64,000 nucleotides of DNA from Macrosoma leucophasiata (GCA_036365455.1 JAWQUS010000007.1:22832001-22896000); one strand, 5' to 3'; numbered from the stretch's first letter, positions 31,704-44,265 are shown. The notes: generated from the letters alone by a model not told the origin. Numbers and translations: made by a program.

Positions 31704-32347
31704 AAAAACCGGTCAAGTGCATGTCGGGCCACGCGCAGTGTAGGGTTCCGTAGTTACAGAGTAAGAGATGTAATGAAAAAAAAAATTTTTAATGGACTTG
31801 ATCGAAATTTTCGAGTAAAATGCATTTGGTCGACTATAACTCGCAAACTTGCAAGGTCAACTTTAATGTGATAGTTTTTCTTTTAATTTCGTTATATGTA
31901 GCAACTATCGCCGTAACCTTTGAATTTCTAACAACAACCGTTTAGTCTGTAGGGGGGACATTTGAGTCTAACGAAAATTTGCACTTTAAAGCTTAATAAG
32001 TCACGAACAGTTACCTACATCGAAAAATGATGTTCGCAAACCCATATTTTTTTTAAAAGACCTATCTAATGATACCTTACACTATATGAAAATCGAAAAT
32101 AAAAAAAATATTCGCGCGTTACTAGTAGGGGGGAGGTTACCCTAAAAAAATTTTTTTTCATGTTTTTATTCTACCACTTTGTTGGCGTGATTAAGGTATA
32201 TATAGGTATATTAGGGTATACTTGTGCCAAATTTCAAGTCTCTAGTACTAATAGTTTTTGCGCTAAACCGCGGACGGACGGACAGACAGACAGACAGACG
32301 GACATGGCGAAACTATAAGGGTTCCTTGTTTACTACGGAACCCTAAA
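31704..32347 (+). repeat. Lepidopteran repeat of the gggttccgta class, long copy
   Basis: Starts aaaaaccggtcaagtgcatg, then gtcgggccacgcgcag and tagggttccgtag. It ends with a gacggacggacagacagaca run at 32275, ggttccttgtttactacgga and accctaaaaa. Shares the middle with 13686-14075. Class uncertain. Confidence 0.72.
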
Positions 32348-32660
32348 AAGGTACACAGTAAAGCACATTTCAAATATTATTAAAAGTAAAGATTTATTTT
32401 CCCAAATTCTTTAAAATAATTCCTTCGAGTGGGATGTGAAACTGAGACCTTTTGATACTTTACAACAAAGATACCTACACGTAAGGCTTCGATAGGTTAG
32501 TGGGAAAGCGGCTGGCCTAATCACACGCCATTTCGACCAGCCTCACAAGACAAATGTGATGAACAAAAATGATATACACTCTCGCGATGCGCCTCTTAGA
32601 GGGGAGGAGGTTGGGTGATGCGGGGAAATCGGGCGGGACGTCGGAGTGTCCATTCTATAC
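32348..32660. other. Unannotated stretch
   Basis: Begins with a fragment (aaaaaggtacacagtaaagc) similar to the fold-back at 46627-46946; otherwise nothing recognised. Confidence 0.4.
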
Positions 32661-32669
32661 GTAGTATTA

Positions 32670-32935
32670 TTACATATTCTCTGGTACGAGGACGATGCAC
32701 TATGAAGATGCGCCGCCGCAAAGTGCGCGGTATAGTTACTGTAGGTACTCTGCTCTGCACATAGTTACACCACGCGTGACGGCCCATAGCACGCATCCAG
32801 AGCTCGCATCCATGAATCCGTTTCCACCAGTAGGTACTAAGCTATGTGCACCAATGAATATGATTGGTGGATATCAAATGCATCCATAGCAACGTAGTAC
32901 AGCACATCCCTGTTGGAAAAGCACCCTTAGGATGG
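32670..32935 (-). mobile_element. MITE family C, copy 1
   Basis: gaatccgtttccaccagta, aagctatgtgcaccaat and gattggtggatatcaaatg are the inverse of 49727-49790. Repeated catagcacgcatcc-type words resemble the 13-bp repeats of the other copy. Confidence 0.6.
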
Positions 32936-32959
32936 AAACGGAACGGAAACCTTCGTACG

Positions 32960-33345
32960 CGAGTCTGACACGCATTTGGCCAGATTTTTCTTTCGAATTT
33001 TTCTTCTGCCTTTTTAATGTCACTTTTGCTAACGGCGAACTGCTACTGCACTTCCTTTTATACCACAAGTAAAATAATATGTAGAAGCTTAAGCAAATAA
33101 CAGTCAATTCAATACATAGATCTAATGTAGCGAGTTAGTAAGTAAACTAAGTGGGTAATGCTACGAAATCCAGAAATAACTGGTGTACCAATAACAAATA
33201 GATACCCATGCACAATTCAAGCAAGCATTATGCATTGCAAACAAATGAACATGTGAACCATGCAACAATTTACGTAAAGAGAGAGTGTACATGTGCTATG
33301 TACATCGATAACCTTAACTCTTGTTTACTGCGTCTAGTTTGATTG
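32960..33345. other. Unannotated stretch
   Basis: AT-rich. No gene or repeat recognised. Confidence 0.35.
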
Positions 33346-33351
33346 ATAAGC

Positions 33352-33664
33352 GAGATCTATAAATAAAATTGAAGTGTCTGTTTGTAATTTTAAAATAACC
33401 GCTTTTTACTAAATGCATATGTGTCTAAACACGGTACATAATATCAAAACAATATTTTTTACAATTTCTGTCTGTCTGTCTGTTTGTTCCGGCTAATCTT
33501 GGGAACGGCTGGACCGATTTTGACGGGACTTTCACTGCCAGATAGCTGATGTAATAAGGAGTAACTTAAGCTACTTTTATACAAGCTGCGCCCTCGACTT
33601 CGTCCGGACAGTACTGAACAATCATAAATTCTCACGCGGACGGAGTCGCGGGCACAGCTAGTTG
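33352..33664 (+). repeat. Lepidopteran interspersed repeat ending in gcgggcacagctagt
   Basis: attgaagtgtctgtttgtaa, a (tgtc)n run at 33469-33481, ttgttccggctaatcttggg, ctggaccgattttgacggga and the end gagtcgcgggcacagctagt are familiar wording in lepidopteran genomes. Non-coding here. Confidence 0.65.
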
Positions 33665-33674
33665 TAAATATATA

Positions 33675-33769
33675 TCAGTATTGACAAGCCATTTGGTCAA
33701 GTGGTGTGTAACAACCGTTTTAATCGAGGCTCACGAGTTCGATCCGATATTTGCATGGGCTACAGAATC
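33675..33769 (+). repeat. tRNA-headed SINE, left part (split by the giant fold-back)
   Basis: ttggtcaagtggt looks like a pol III A box and cgagttcgatccg like a B box, about 40 nt apart. Joined across the insertion, the SINE continues at 44275 into a tail ctttgcctaccccgtaaggg. The last 9 bases form the target duplication. Confidence 0.65.
33761..33769 (+). repeat. 9-bp target duplication, left copy
   Basis: tacagaatc; identical to 44266-44274. Confidence 0.9.
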
Positions 33770-34095
33770 GGCTCTGTGAACTTGGCATCCGACCTTGAAT
33801 TTTTTTTTCTTTTTTTGGCTTAAATGATAGATTTGGGTTTGTAGTAGATAGTAGTGAACGTAATTTCGTTTGTAGTAGTACAAAAAAAATTTAAAAAAAT
33901 GTCATCCCCCGACATGAAAAAAATATTTTTTTTTGGGCTGTTTCTAATAGGTATGCGTAAGTAGTTGTTTGTAGTAAAAGAATTTTCGTTTGTAGTTCCA
34001 CAGTTTTTTTTTTACAAATTTTTTTTTTTTTGAGTTTTTAAAAATCGTTTTCTTATTACTACAATCGCTAAGTACGACAGAGGGCAGTCCGTAGA
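33770..34095 (+). repeat. Left terminal inverted end of the giant element
   Basis: Matches the inverse of 43930-44265 apart from A/T-run lengths and a few substitutions. It contains degenerate relatives of the array unit (tttgtagtagatagtagtga, aattttcgtttgtagttcc), so the array probably grew from this end sequence. Confidence 0.9.
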
Positions 34096-37000
34096 GGTTT
34101 GTAGTGAAAGAGATTTCGTTTGTAGTAAGCTCGAAGTTGTAAAAAAGTGACCTGATTATGTAAATCTGGTATGGGAGGTATGTTGACTGAACTACTTATG
34201 TATGACGGACTTGTCAATTACTACAAACGTCTAAAATGATAGAGGGAGGTCCCTAGAGGTTTGTAGTGAAAGAATTTTCGTTTGTAGTAAGCTCGAAGTT
34301 GTAAAAAAAGTGACCTGATTATGAAAATACGGTTTGGGAGGTATGTCGACGGTATAACTTAGGGTTGATGTACTTGACGACTACTACAAACGTCTAGAAT
34401 GATAGAGGGAGGTGCGTAGAGGTTTGTAGTGAAAGAATTTTCGTTTGTAGTAAGCTCGAAGTTGTAAAAAAAGTGACCTGATTATGAAAATCCGGTATGG
34501 GAGGTATGTCGACGGAATAACTTACATTTGATGGACTTGTCGATTACTACAAACGTCTGAAATGATAGAGGGAGGTCCGTAGAGGTTTGTAGTGAAAGAG
34601 TTTTCGTTTGTAGTAAGCCCGAAGTTGTAAAAAAGTGACCTGATTATGTAAATCTGGTATGGGAGGTATGTTGACTGAACTACTTATGTATGACGGACTT
34701 GTCAATTACTACAAACGTCTAAAATGATAGAGGGAGGTCCCTAGAGGTTTGTAGTGAAAGAATTTTCGTTTGTAGTAAGCTCGAAGTTGTAAAAAAAGTG
34801 ACCTGATTATGAAAATACGGTATGGGAGGTATGTCGACGGTATAACTTAGGGTTGATGTACTTGACGACTACTACAAACGTCTAGAATGATAGAGGGAGG
34901 TGCGTAGAGGTTTGTAGTGAAAGAATTTTCGTTTGTAGTAAGCTCGAAGTTGTAAAAAAAGTGACCTGATTATGAAAATCCGGTATAGGAGGTATGTCGA
35001 CGGTATAACTTACGGTTGATGTACTTGACGACTACTACAAACGTCTGAAATGATAGAGGGAGGTGCGTAGAGGTTTGTAGTGAAAGAATTTTCGTTCGTA
35101 GTAAGCTCGAAGTTGTAAAAAAAGTGACCTGATTATGAAAATACGGTATGGGAGGTATGTTGACTGAACTGCTTATGTTTGATGGACTTGGCGATTACTA
35201 CAAACGTCGAAAATGATAGAGGGAGGTCCCTAGAGGTTTGTAGTGAAAGAATTTTCGTTTGTAGTAAGCTCGAAGTTGTAAAAAAAGTGACCTGATTATG
35301 AAAATCCGGTATGGGAGGTATGTCGACGGTATAACTTAGGGTTGATGTACTTGACGACTACTACAAACGTCTAGAATGATAGAGGGCGGTGCGTAGAGGT
35401 TTGTAGTGAAAGAATTTTCGTTTGTAGTAAGCTCGAAGTTGTAAAAAAAGTGACCTGATTATGAAAATCCGGTATGGGAGGTATGTCGACGGTATAACTT
35501 ACGGTTGATGTACTTGACGACTACTACAAACGTCTGAAATGATAGAGGGAGGTGCGTAGAGGTTTGTAGTGAAAGAATTTTCGTTCGTAGTAAGCTCGAA
35601 GTTGTAAAAAAAGTGACCTGATTATGAAAATACGGTATGGGAGGTATGTTGACTGAACTGCTTATGTTTGATGGACTTGGCGATTACTACAAACATCTGG
35701 AATGATAGAGGAAGGTCCGTAGAGGTTTGTAGTGAAAGAATTTTCGTTTGTAGTAAGCTCGAAGTTGTAAAAAAAGTGCCCTGATTATGAAAATCCGGTA
35801 AGGGAGGTATGTTGACTGAACTGCTTATGTTTGATGGACTTGTCGATTACTACAAACGTCTGAAATGATAGAGGGAGGTCCCTAGAGGTTTGTAGTGAAA
35901 GAATTTTCGTTTGTAGTAAGCTCGAAGTTGTAAAAAAAGTGACCTGATTATGAAAATACGGTATGGGAGATATGTTGACTGAACTGCTTATGTTTGATGG
36001 ACTTGGCGATTACTACAAACGTCGAAAATGATAGAGGGAGGTCCCTAGAGGTTTGTAGTGAAAGAATTTTCGTTTGTAGTAAGCTCGAAGTTGTAAAAAA
36101 AGTGACCTGATTATGAAAATCCGGTATGGGAGGTATGTTGACTGAACTGCTTATGTTTGATGGACTTGGCGATTACTACAAACGTCTGAAATGATAGAGG
36201 AAGGTCCCTAGAGGTTTGTAGTGAAAGAATTTTCGTTTGTAGTAAGCTCGAAGTTGTAAAAAAAGTGACGTGATTATGTAAATCTGGTATGGGAGGTATG
36301 TTGACTGAACTGACTATGTTTGATGGACTTGGCGATTACTACAAACGTCGAAAATGATAGAGGGAGGTCCCTAGAGGTTTGTAGTGAAAGAATTTTCGTT
36401 TGTAGTAAGCTCGAAGTTGTACAAAAAGTGACCTGATTATGTAAATCTGGTATGAGAGGTATGTTGACTGAACTGCTCATGTTTGATGGACTTGGCGATT
36501 ACTACAAACGTCTGAAATGATAGAGGGAGGTCCGTAGAGGTTTGTAGTGAAAGAGTTTTCGTTTGTAGTAAGCCCGAAGTTGTAAAAAAGTGACCTGATT
36601 ATGTAAATCTGGTATGGGAGGTATGTTGACTGAACTACTTATGTATGACGGACTTGTCAATTACTACAAACGTCTAAAATGATAGAGGGAGGTCCCTAGA
36701 GGTTTGTAGTGAAAGAATTTTCGTTTGTAGTAAGCTCGAAGTTGTAAAAAAAGTGACCTGATTATGTAAATCTGGTATGGGAGGTATGTTGACTGAACTG
36801 CTCATGTTTGATGGACTTGGCGATTACTACAAACATCGAAAATGATAGAGGGAGGTCCCTAGAGGTTTGTAGTGAAAGAATTTTCGTTTGTAGTAAGCTC
36901 GAAGTTGTAAAAAAAGTGACCTGATTATGAAAATACGGTATGGGAGATATGTTGACTGAACTGCTTATGTTTGATGGACTTGGCGATTACTACAAACGTC

Positions 37001-38663
37001 GAAAATGATAGAGGGAGGTCCCTAGAGGTTTGTAGTGAAAGAATTTTCGTTTGTAGTAAGCTCGAAGTTGTAAAAAAAGTGACCTGATTATGAAAATACG
37101 GTAAGGGAGGTATGTTGACTGAACTGCTTATGTTTGATGGACTTGGCGATTACTACAAACGTCGAAAATGATAGAGGGAGGTCCCTAGAGGTTTGTAGTG
37201 AAAGAATTTTCGTTTGTAGTAAGCTCGAAGTTGTAAAAAAAGTGACCTGATTATGAAAATACGGTATGGGAGGTATGTCGACGGTATAACTTAGGGTTGA
37301 TGTACTTGACGACTACTACAAACGTCTAGAATGATAGAGGGCGGTGCGTAGAGGTTTGTAGTGAAAGAATTTTCGTTTGTAGTAAGCTCGAAGTTGTAAA
37401 AAAAGTGACCTGATTATGAAAATCCGGTATGGGAGGTATGTCGACGGTATAACTTACGGTTGATGTACTTGACGACTACTACAAACGTCTGAAATGATAG
37501 AGGGAGGTGCGTAGAGGTTTGTAGTGAAAGAAGTTTTGTTTGTAGTAAGCTCGAAGTTGTAAACAAAGTGACCTGATTATGTAAATCTGGTATGGGAGGT
37601 ATGTTGACTGAACTGCTTATGTTTGATGGACTTGGCGATTACTACAAACGTCTGAAATGATAGAGGGAGGTTCATAGAGGTTTGTAGTGAAAGAATTTTC
37701 GTTTGTAGTAAGCTCGAAGTTGTAAAAAAGTGACCTGATTATGTAAATCTGGTATGAGAGGTATGTTGACTGAACTGCTCATGTTTGATGGACTTGGCGA
37801 TTACCACAAACGTCTGAAATGATAGAGGGAGGTGCGTAGAGGTTTGTAGTGAAAGAATTTTCATTTGTAGTAAGCTCGAAGTTGTAAAAGAAGTGACCTG
37901 ATTATGTAAATCTGGTATGGGAGGTATGTCGACGCAATAACTTACGGTTGATGGACTTGTCGACTACTACAAACGTCTGAAATGATAGAGGGAGGTGCGT
38001 AGAGGTTTGTAGAGAAAGAATTTTCGTTTGTAGTAAGCTCGAAGTTGTAAAAGAAGTGACCTGATTATGAAAATCCGGTATGGGAGGTATGTTGACTGAA
38101 CTGCTTATGTTTGATGGACTTGGCGATTACTACAAACGTCGAAAATGATAGAGAGAGGTCCCTAGAGGTTTGTAGTGAAAGAATTTTCGTTTGTAGTAAG
38201 CTCGAAGTTGTAAAAAAAGTAACCTGATTATGTAAATCTGGTATGGGAGGTATGTTGACTGAACTGCTCATGCTTGATGGACTTGGCGATTACTGCAAAC
38301 GTCTGAAATGATAGAGGGAGGTCCCTAGAGGTTTGTAGTGAAAGAATTTTCGTTTGTAGTAAGCTCGAAGTTGTAAAAAAAGTGACCTGATTATGAAAAT
38401 CCGGTATGGGAGGTATGTTGACTGAACTACTTATGTATGACGGACTTGTCAATTACTACAAACGTCTAAAATGATAGAGGGAGGTCCCTAGAGGTTTGTA
38501 GTGAAAGAATTTTCGTTTGTAGTAAGCTCGAAGTTGTAAAAAAAGTGACCTGATTATGTAAATCTGGTATGAGAGGTATGTTGACTGAACTGCTCATGTT
38601 TGATGGACTTGGCGATTACTACAAACGTCTGAAATGATAGAGGGAGGTGCGTAGAGGTTTGTA
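34096..38663 (+). repeat. Left array: 28 units of 163 bp
   Basis: Units begin ggtttgtagtgaaagaattt every 162-163 bp. Two main types differ in the middle: gttgactgaactgcttatg against gtcgacggtataacttacg, in mixed order. Confidence 0.95.
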
Positions 38664-38708
38664 GTGAAAGAATTTTCGTTTGTAGTAAGCTCGAAGTTGT
38701 AAAAGAAG
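38664..38708. other. Central spacer (predicted hairpin loop) of the giant palindrome
   Basis: 45 nt between gaggtttgta and tacaaacctc. It is itself part of one array unit (gtgaaagaattttcgtttgt and on to aaaagaag), so the two arms meet inside a unit without foreign sequence. Confidence 0.85.
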
Positions 38709-41700
38709 TACAAACCTCTAGGGACCTCCCTCTATCATTTTAGACGTTTGTAGTAATCGACAAGTCCGTCAAACATAAGTAGTTCAGTCAACATACCTCC
38801 CATACCAGATTTACATAATCAGGTCACTTTTTTTACAACTTCGAGCTTACTACGAACGAAAATTCTTTCACTACAAACCTCTACGCACCTCCCTCTATCA
38901 TTTCAGACGTTTGTAGTAGTCGTCAAGTACATCAACCGTAAGTTATACCGTCGACATACCTCCCATACCGGATTTTCATAATCAGGTCACTTTTTTTACA
39001 ACTTCGAGCTTACTACAAACGAAAATTCTTTCACTACAAACCTCTACGCACCGCCCTCTATCATTTCAGACGTTTGTAGTAATCGCCAAGTCCCTCAAGC
39101 ATGAGCAGTTCAGTCAACATACCTCCCATACCAGATTTACATAATCAGGTTACTTTTTTTACAACTTCGAGCTTACTACAAACGAAAATTCTTTCACTAC
39201 AAACCTCTAGGGACCTCCCTCTATCATTTTCGACGTTTGTAGTAATCGCCAAGTCCATCAAACATAAGCAGTTCAGTCAACATATCTCCCATACCGTATT
39301 TTCATAATCAGGTCACTTTTTTTACAACTTCGAGCTTACTACAAACGAAAATTCTTTCACTACAAACCTCTAGGGACCTCCTTCTATCATTTTCGACGTT
39401 TGTAGTAATCGCCAAGTCCATCAAACATAAGCAGTTCAGTCAACATACCTCCCATACCGTATTTTCATAATCAGGTCACTTTTTTTACAACTTCGAGCTT
39501 ACTACAAACGAAAATTCTTTCACTACAAACCTCTACGCACCTCCCTCTATCATTCTAGACGTTTGGAGTAGTCGTCAAGTACATCAACCGTAAGTTATAC
39601 CGTCGACATACCTCCCATACCGGATTTTCATAATCAGGTCACTTTTTTTACAACTTCGAGCTTACTACAAACGAAAATTCTTTCACTACAAACCTCTAGG
39701 GACCTCCCTCTATCATTTTCGACGTTTGTAGTAATCGCCAAGTCCATCAAACATAAGCAGTTCAGTCAACATATCTCCCATACCGTATTTTCATAATCAG
39801 GTCACTTTTTTTACAACTTCGAGCTTACTACAAACGAAAATTCTTTCACTACAAACCTCTAGGGACCTCCCTCTATCATTTTCGACGTTTGTAGTAATCG
39901 GCAAGTCCATCAAACATAAGCAGTTCAGTCAACATACCTCCCATACCGGATTTTCATAATCAGGTCACTTTTTTTACAACTTCGAGCTTACTACAAACGA
40001 AAATTCTTTCACTACAAACCTCTAGGGACCTCCCTCTATCATTTTCGACGTTTGTAGTAATCGCCAAGTCCATCAAACATAAGCAGTTCAGTCAACATAT
40101 CTCCCATACCGTATTTTCATAATCAGGTCACTTTTTTTACAACTTCGAGCTTACTACAAACGAAAATTCTTTCACTACAAACCTCTAGGGACCTCCCTCT
40201 ATCATTTTCGACGTTTGTAGTAATCGGCAAGTCCATCAAACATAAGCAGTTCAGTCAACATACCTCCCATACCGGATTTTCATAATCAGGTCACTTTTTT
40301 TACAACTTCGAGCTTACTACAAACGAAAATTCTTTCACTACAAACCTCTACGCACCGCCCTCTATCATTCTAGACGTTTGTAGTAGTCGTCAAGTACATC
40401 AACCCTAAGTTATACCGTCGACATACCTCCCATACCGGATTTTCATAATCAGGTCACTTTTTTTACAACTTCGAGCTTACTACAAACGAAAATTCTTTCA
40501 CTACAAACCTCTATGAACCTCCCTCTATCATTTCAGACGTTTGTAGTAATCGCCAAGTCCATTAAACATAAGCAGTTCAGTCAACATACCTCCCATACCG
40601 TATTTTCATAATCAGGTCACTTTTTTTACAACTTCGAGCTTACTACGAACGAAAATTCTTTCACTACAAACCTCTACGCACCTCCCTCTATCATTTCAGA
40701 CGTTTGTAGTAGTCGTCAAGTACATCAACCGTAAGTTATACCGTCGACATACCTCCCATACCGGATTTTCATAATCAGGTCACTTTTTTTACAACTTCGA
40801 GCTTACTACAAACGAAAATTCTTTCACTACAAACCTCTACGCACCTCCCTCTATCATTCTAGACGTTTGTAGTAGTCGTCAAGTACATCAACCCTAAGTT
40901 ATACCGTCGACATACCTCCCATACCGTATTTTCATAATCAGGTCACTTTTTTTACAACTTCGAGCTTACTACAAACGAAAATTCTTTCACTACAAACCTC
41001 TAGGGACCTCCCTCTATCATTTTAGACGTTTGTAGTAATTGACAAGTCCGTCATACATAAGTAGTTCAGTCAACATACCTCCCATACCAGATTTACATAA
41101 TCAGGTCACTTTTTTACAACTTCGGGCTTACTACAAACGAAAACTCTTTCACTACAAACCTCTACGGACCTCCCTCTATCATTTCAGACGTTTGTAGTAA
41201 TCGCCAAGTCCATTAAACATAAGCAGTTCAGTCAACATACCTCCCATACCGTATTTTCATAATCAGGTCACTTTTTTTACAACTTCGAGCTTACTACGAA
41301 CGAAAATTCTTTCACTACAAACCTCTACGCACCTCCCTCTATCATTTCAGACGTTTGTAGTAGTCGTCAAGTACATCAACCGTAAGTTATACCGTCGACA
41401 TACCTCCCATACCGGATTTTCATAATCAGGTCACTTTTTTTACAAGTTCGAGCTTACTACAAACGAAAATTCTTTCACTACAAACCTCTACGCACCGCCC
41501 TCTATCATTCTAGACGTTTGTAGTAGTCGTCAAGTACATCAACCCTAAGTTATACCGTCGACATACCTCCCATACCGGATTTTCATAATCAGGTCACTTT
41601 TTTTACAACTTCGAGCTTACTACAAACGAAAATTCTTTCACTACAAACCTCTAGGGACCTCCCTCTATCATTTTCGACGTTTGTAGTAATCGCCAAGTCC

Positions 41701-43929
41701 ATCAAACATAAGCAGTTCAGTCAACATACCTCCCATACCGTATTTTCATAATCAGGTCACTTTTTTTACAACTTCGAGCTTACTACAAACGAAAATTCTT
41801 TCACTACAAACCTCTAGGGACCTCCCTCTATCATTTTCGACGTTTGTAGTAATCGCCAAGTCCATCAAACATAAGCAGTTCAGTCAACATATCTCCCATA
41901 CCGTATTTTCATAATCAGGTCACTTTTTTTACAACTTCGAGCTTACTACAAACGAAAATTCTTTCACTACAAACCTCTAGGGACCTCCCTCTATCATTTT
42001 CGACGTTTGTAGTAATCGCCAAGTCCATCAAACATAAGCAGTTCAGTCAACATACCTCCCATACCGGATTTTCATAATCAGGTCACTTTTTTTACAACTT
42101 CGAGCTTACTACAAACGAAAATTCTTTCACTACAAACCTCTAGGGACCTCCCTCTATCATTTTCGACGTTTGTAGTAATCGGCAAGTCCATCAAACATAA
42201 GCAGTTCAGTCAACATACCTCCCATACCGGATTTTCATAATCAGGTCACTTTTTTTACAACTTCGAGCTTACTACAAACGAAAATTCTTTCACTACAAAC
42301 CTCTAGGGACCTCCCTCTATCATTTTCGACGTTTGTAGTAATCGCCAAGTCCATCAAACATAAGCAGTTCAGTCAACATATCTCCCATACCGTATTTTCA
42401 TAATCAGGTCACTTTTTTTACAACTTCGAGCTTACTACAAACGAAAATTCTTTCACTACAAACCTCTAGGGACCTCCCTCTATCATTTTCGACGTTTGTA
42501 GTAATCGGCAAGTCCATCAAACATAAGCAGTTCAGTCAACATACCTCCCATACCGGATTTTCATAATCAGGTCACTTTTTTTACAACTTCGAGCTTACTA
42601 CAAACGAAAATTCTTTCACTACAAACCTCTACGCACCGCCCTCTATCATTCTAGACGTTTGTAGTAGTCGTCAAGTACATCAACCCTAAGTTATACCGTC
42701 GACATACCTCCCATACCGGATTTTCATAATCAGGTCACTTTTTTTACAACTTCGAGCTTACTACAAACGAAAATTCTTTCACTACAAACCTCTATGAACC
42801 TCCCTCTATCATTTCAGACGTTTGTAGTAATCGCCAAGTCCATTAAACATAAGCAGTTCAGTCAACATACCTCCCATACCGTATTTTCATAATCAGGTCA
42901 CTTTTTTTACAACTTCGAGCTTACTACGAACGAAAATTCTTTCACTACAAACCTCTACGCACCTCCCTCTATCATTTCAGACGTTTGTAGTAGTCGTCAA
43001 GTACATCAACCGTAAGTTATACCGTCGACATACCTCCCATACCGGATTTTCATAATCAGGTCACTTTTTTTACAACTTCGAGCTTACTACAAACGAAAAT
43101 TCTTTCACTACAAACCTCTACGCACCTCCCTCTATCATTCTAGACGTTTGTAGTAGTCGTCAAGTACATCAACCCTAAGTTATACCGTCGACATACCTCC
43201 CATACCGTATTTTCATAATCAGGTCACTTTTTTTACAACTTCGAGCTTACTACAAACGAAAATTCTTTCACTACAAACCTCTAGGGACCTCCCTCTATCA
43301 TTTTAGACGTTTGTAGTAATTGACAAGTCCGTCATACATAAGTAGTTCAGTCAACATACCTCCCATACCAGATTTACATAATCAGGTCACTTTTTTACAA
43401 CTTCGGGCTTACTACAAACGAAAACTCTTTCACTACAAACCTCTACGGACCTCCCTCTATCATTTCAGACGTTTGTAGTAATCGACAAGTCCATCAAATG
43501 TAAGTTATTCCGTCGACATACCTCCCATACCGGATTTTCATAATCAGGTCACTTTTTTTACAACTTCGAGCTTACTACAAACGAAAATTCTTTCACTACA
43601 AACCTCTACGCACCTCCCTCTATCATTCTAGACGTTTGTAGTAGTCGTCAAGTACATCAACCCTAAGTTATACCGTCGACATACCTCCCAAACCGTATTT
43701 TCATAATCAGGTCACTTTTTTTACAACTTCGAGCTTACTACAAACGAAAATTCTTTCACTACAAACCTCTAGGGACCTCCCTCTATCATTTTAGACGTTT
43801 GTAGTAATTGACAAGTCCGTCATACATAAGTAGTTCAGTCAACATACCTCCCATACCAGATTTACATAATCAGGTCACTTTTTTACAACTTCGAGCTTAC
43901 TACAAACGAAATCTCTTTCACTACAAACC
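38709..43929 (-). repeat. Right array: 32 inverted units of 163 bp
   Basis: Same unit in reverse. The outermost eight units correspond in order to the outermost eight of the left array. A block of about 1.4 kb at 39800-41200 recurs at 42080-43480, an offset of about 2.28 kb (14 units). Confidence 0.95.
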
Positions 43930-44265
43930 TCTACGGACTGCCCTCTGTCGTACTTAGCGATTGTAGTAATAAGAAAACGATTTTTAAAAACTCAAAAAAA
44001 AAAAAATTTGTAAAAAAAAAACTGTGGAACTACAAACGAAAATTCTTTTACTACAAACAACTACTTACGCATACCTATTAGAAACAGCCCAAAAAAAAAA
44101 TTTTTTTTCATGTCGGGGGATGACATTTTTTTAAATTTTTTTATTTTTTTTTTGTACTACTACAAACGAAATTACGTTCACTACTATCTACTACAAACCC
44201 TAATCTATCATTTAAGCCAAAAAAAGAAAAAAAAATTCAAGGTCGGATGCCAAGTTCACAGAGCC
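43930..44265 (-). repeat. Right terminal inverted end of the giant element
   Basis: Inverse of 33770-34095; about 10 bp longer, mainly through T/A-run differences (an extra attttttt-type block). Confidence 0.9.

Larger units (their letters stand above)
33770..44265. mobile_element. Giant fold-back element, 10,496 bp, with facing 163-bp repeat arrays
   Basis: Inverted ends begin GGCTCTGTGAACTTGGCATC on both sides. Left unique end 33770-34095, left array 34096-38663 (28 full units plus a partial), spacer 38664-38708, right array 38709-43929 (32 units, inverted), right unique end 43930-44265. A perfect 9-bp duplication, tacagaatc, flanks it (33761-33769 and 44266-44274), so the whole palindrome behaves as one insertion. 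Long inverted ends built of tandem repeats with a 9-bp duplication recall Foldback elements of Drosophila; 9-bp duplications are also usual for Mutator-like elements. No transposase or any other protein is encoded; the frames of 60-75 codons recur in step with the repeat. A non-autonomous, possibly undescribed family. Confidence 0.88.

Noticed and set aside
36274..39307. Four similar frames of 68-74 codons in the giant array (MSSSVNIPPIPDLH type)
   Set aside because: They recur in step with the 163-bp repeat and end at repeat variants; similarity to each other comes from DNA repetition, not protein conservation.
33770..44265. CRISPR array
   Set aside because: The whole 163-bp unit repeats without unique spacers, the array inverts at its centre and the context is eukaryotic.
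33770..44265. Assembly artefact from a hairpin read
   Set aside because: The arms differ in unit number and in many variants, have different outer flanks and carry a 9-bp duplication, which a read-through artefact would not create. It remains worth checking with spanning reads.
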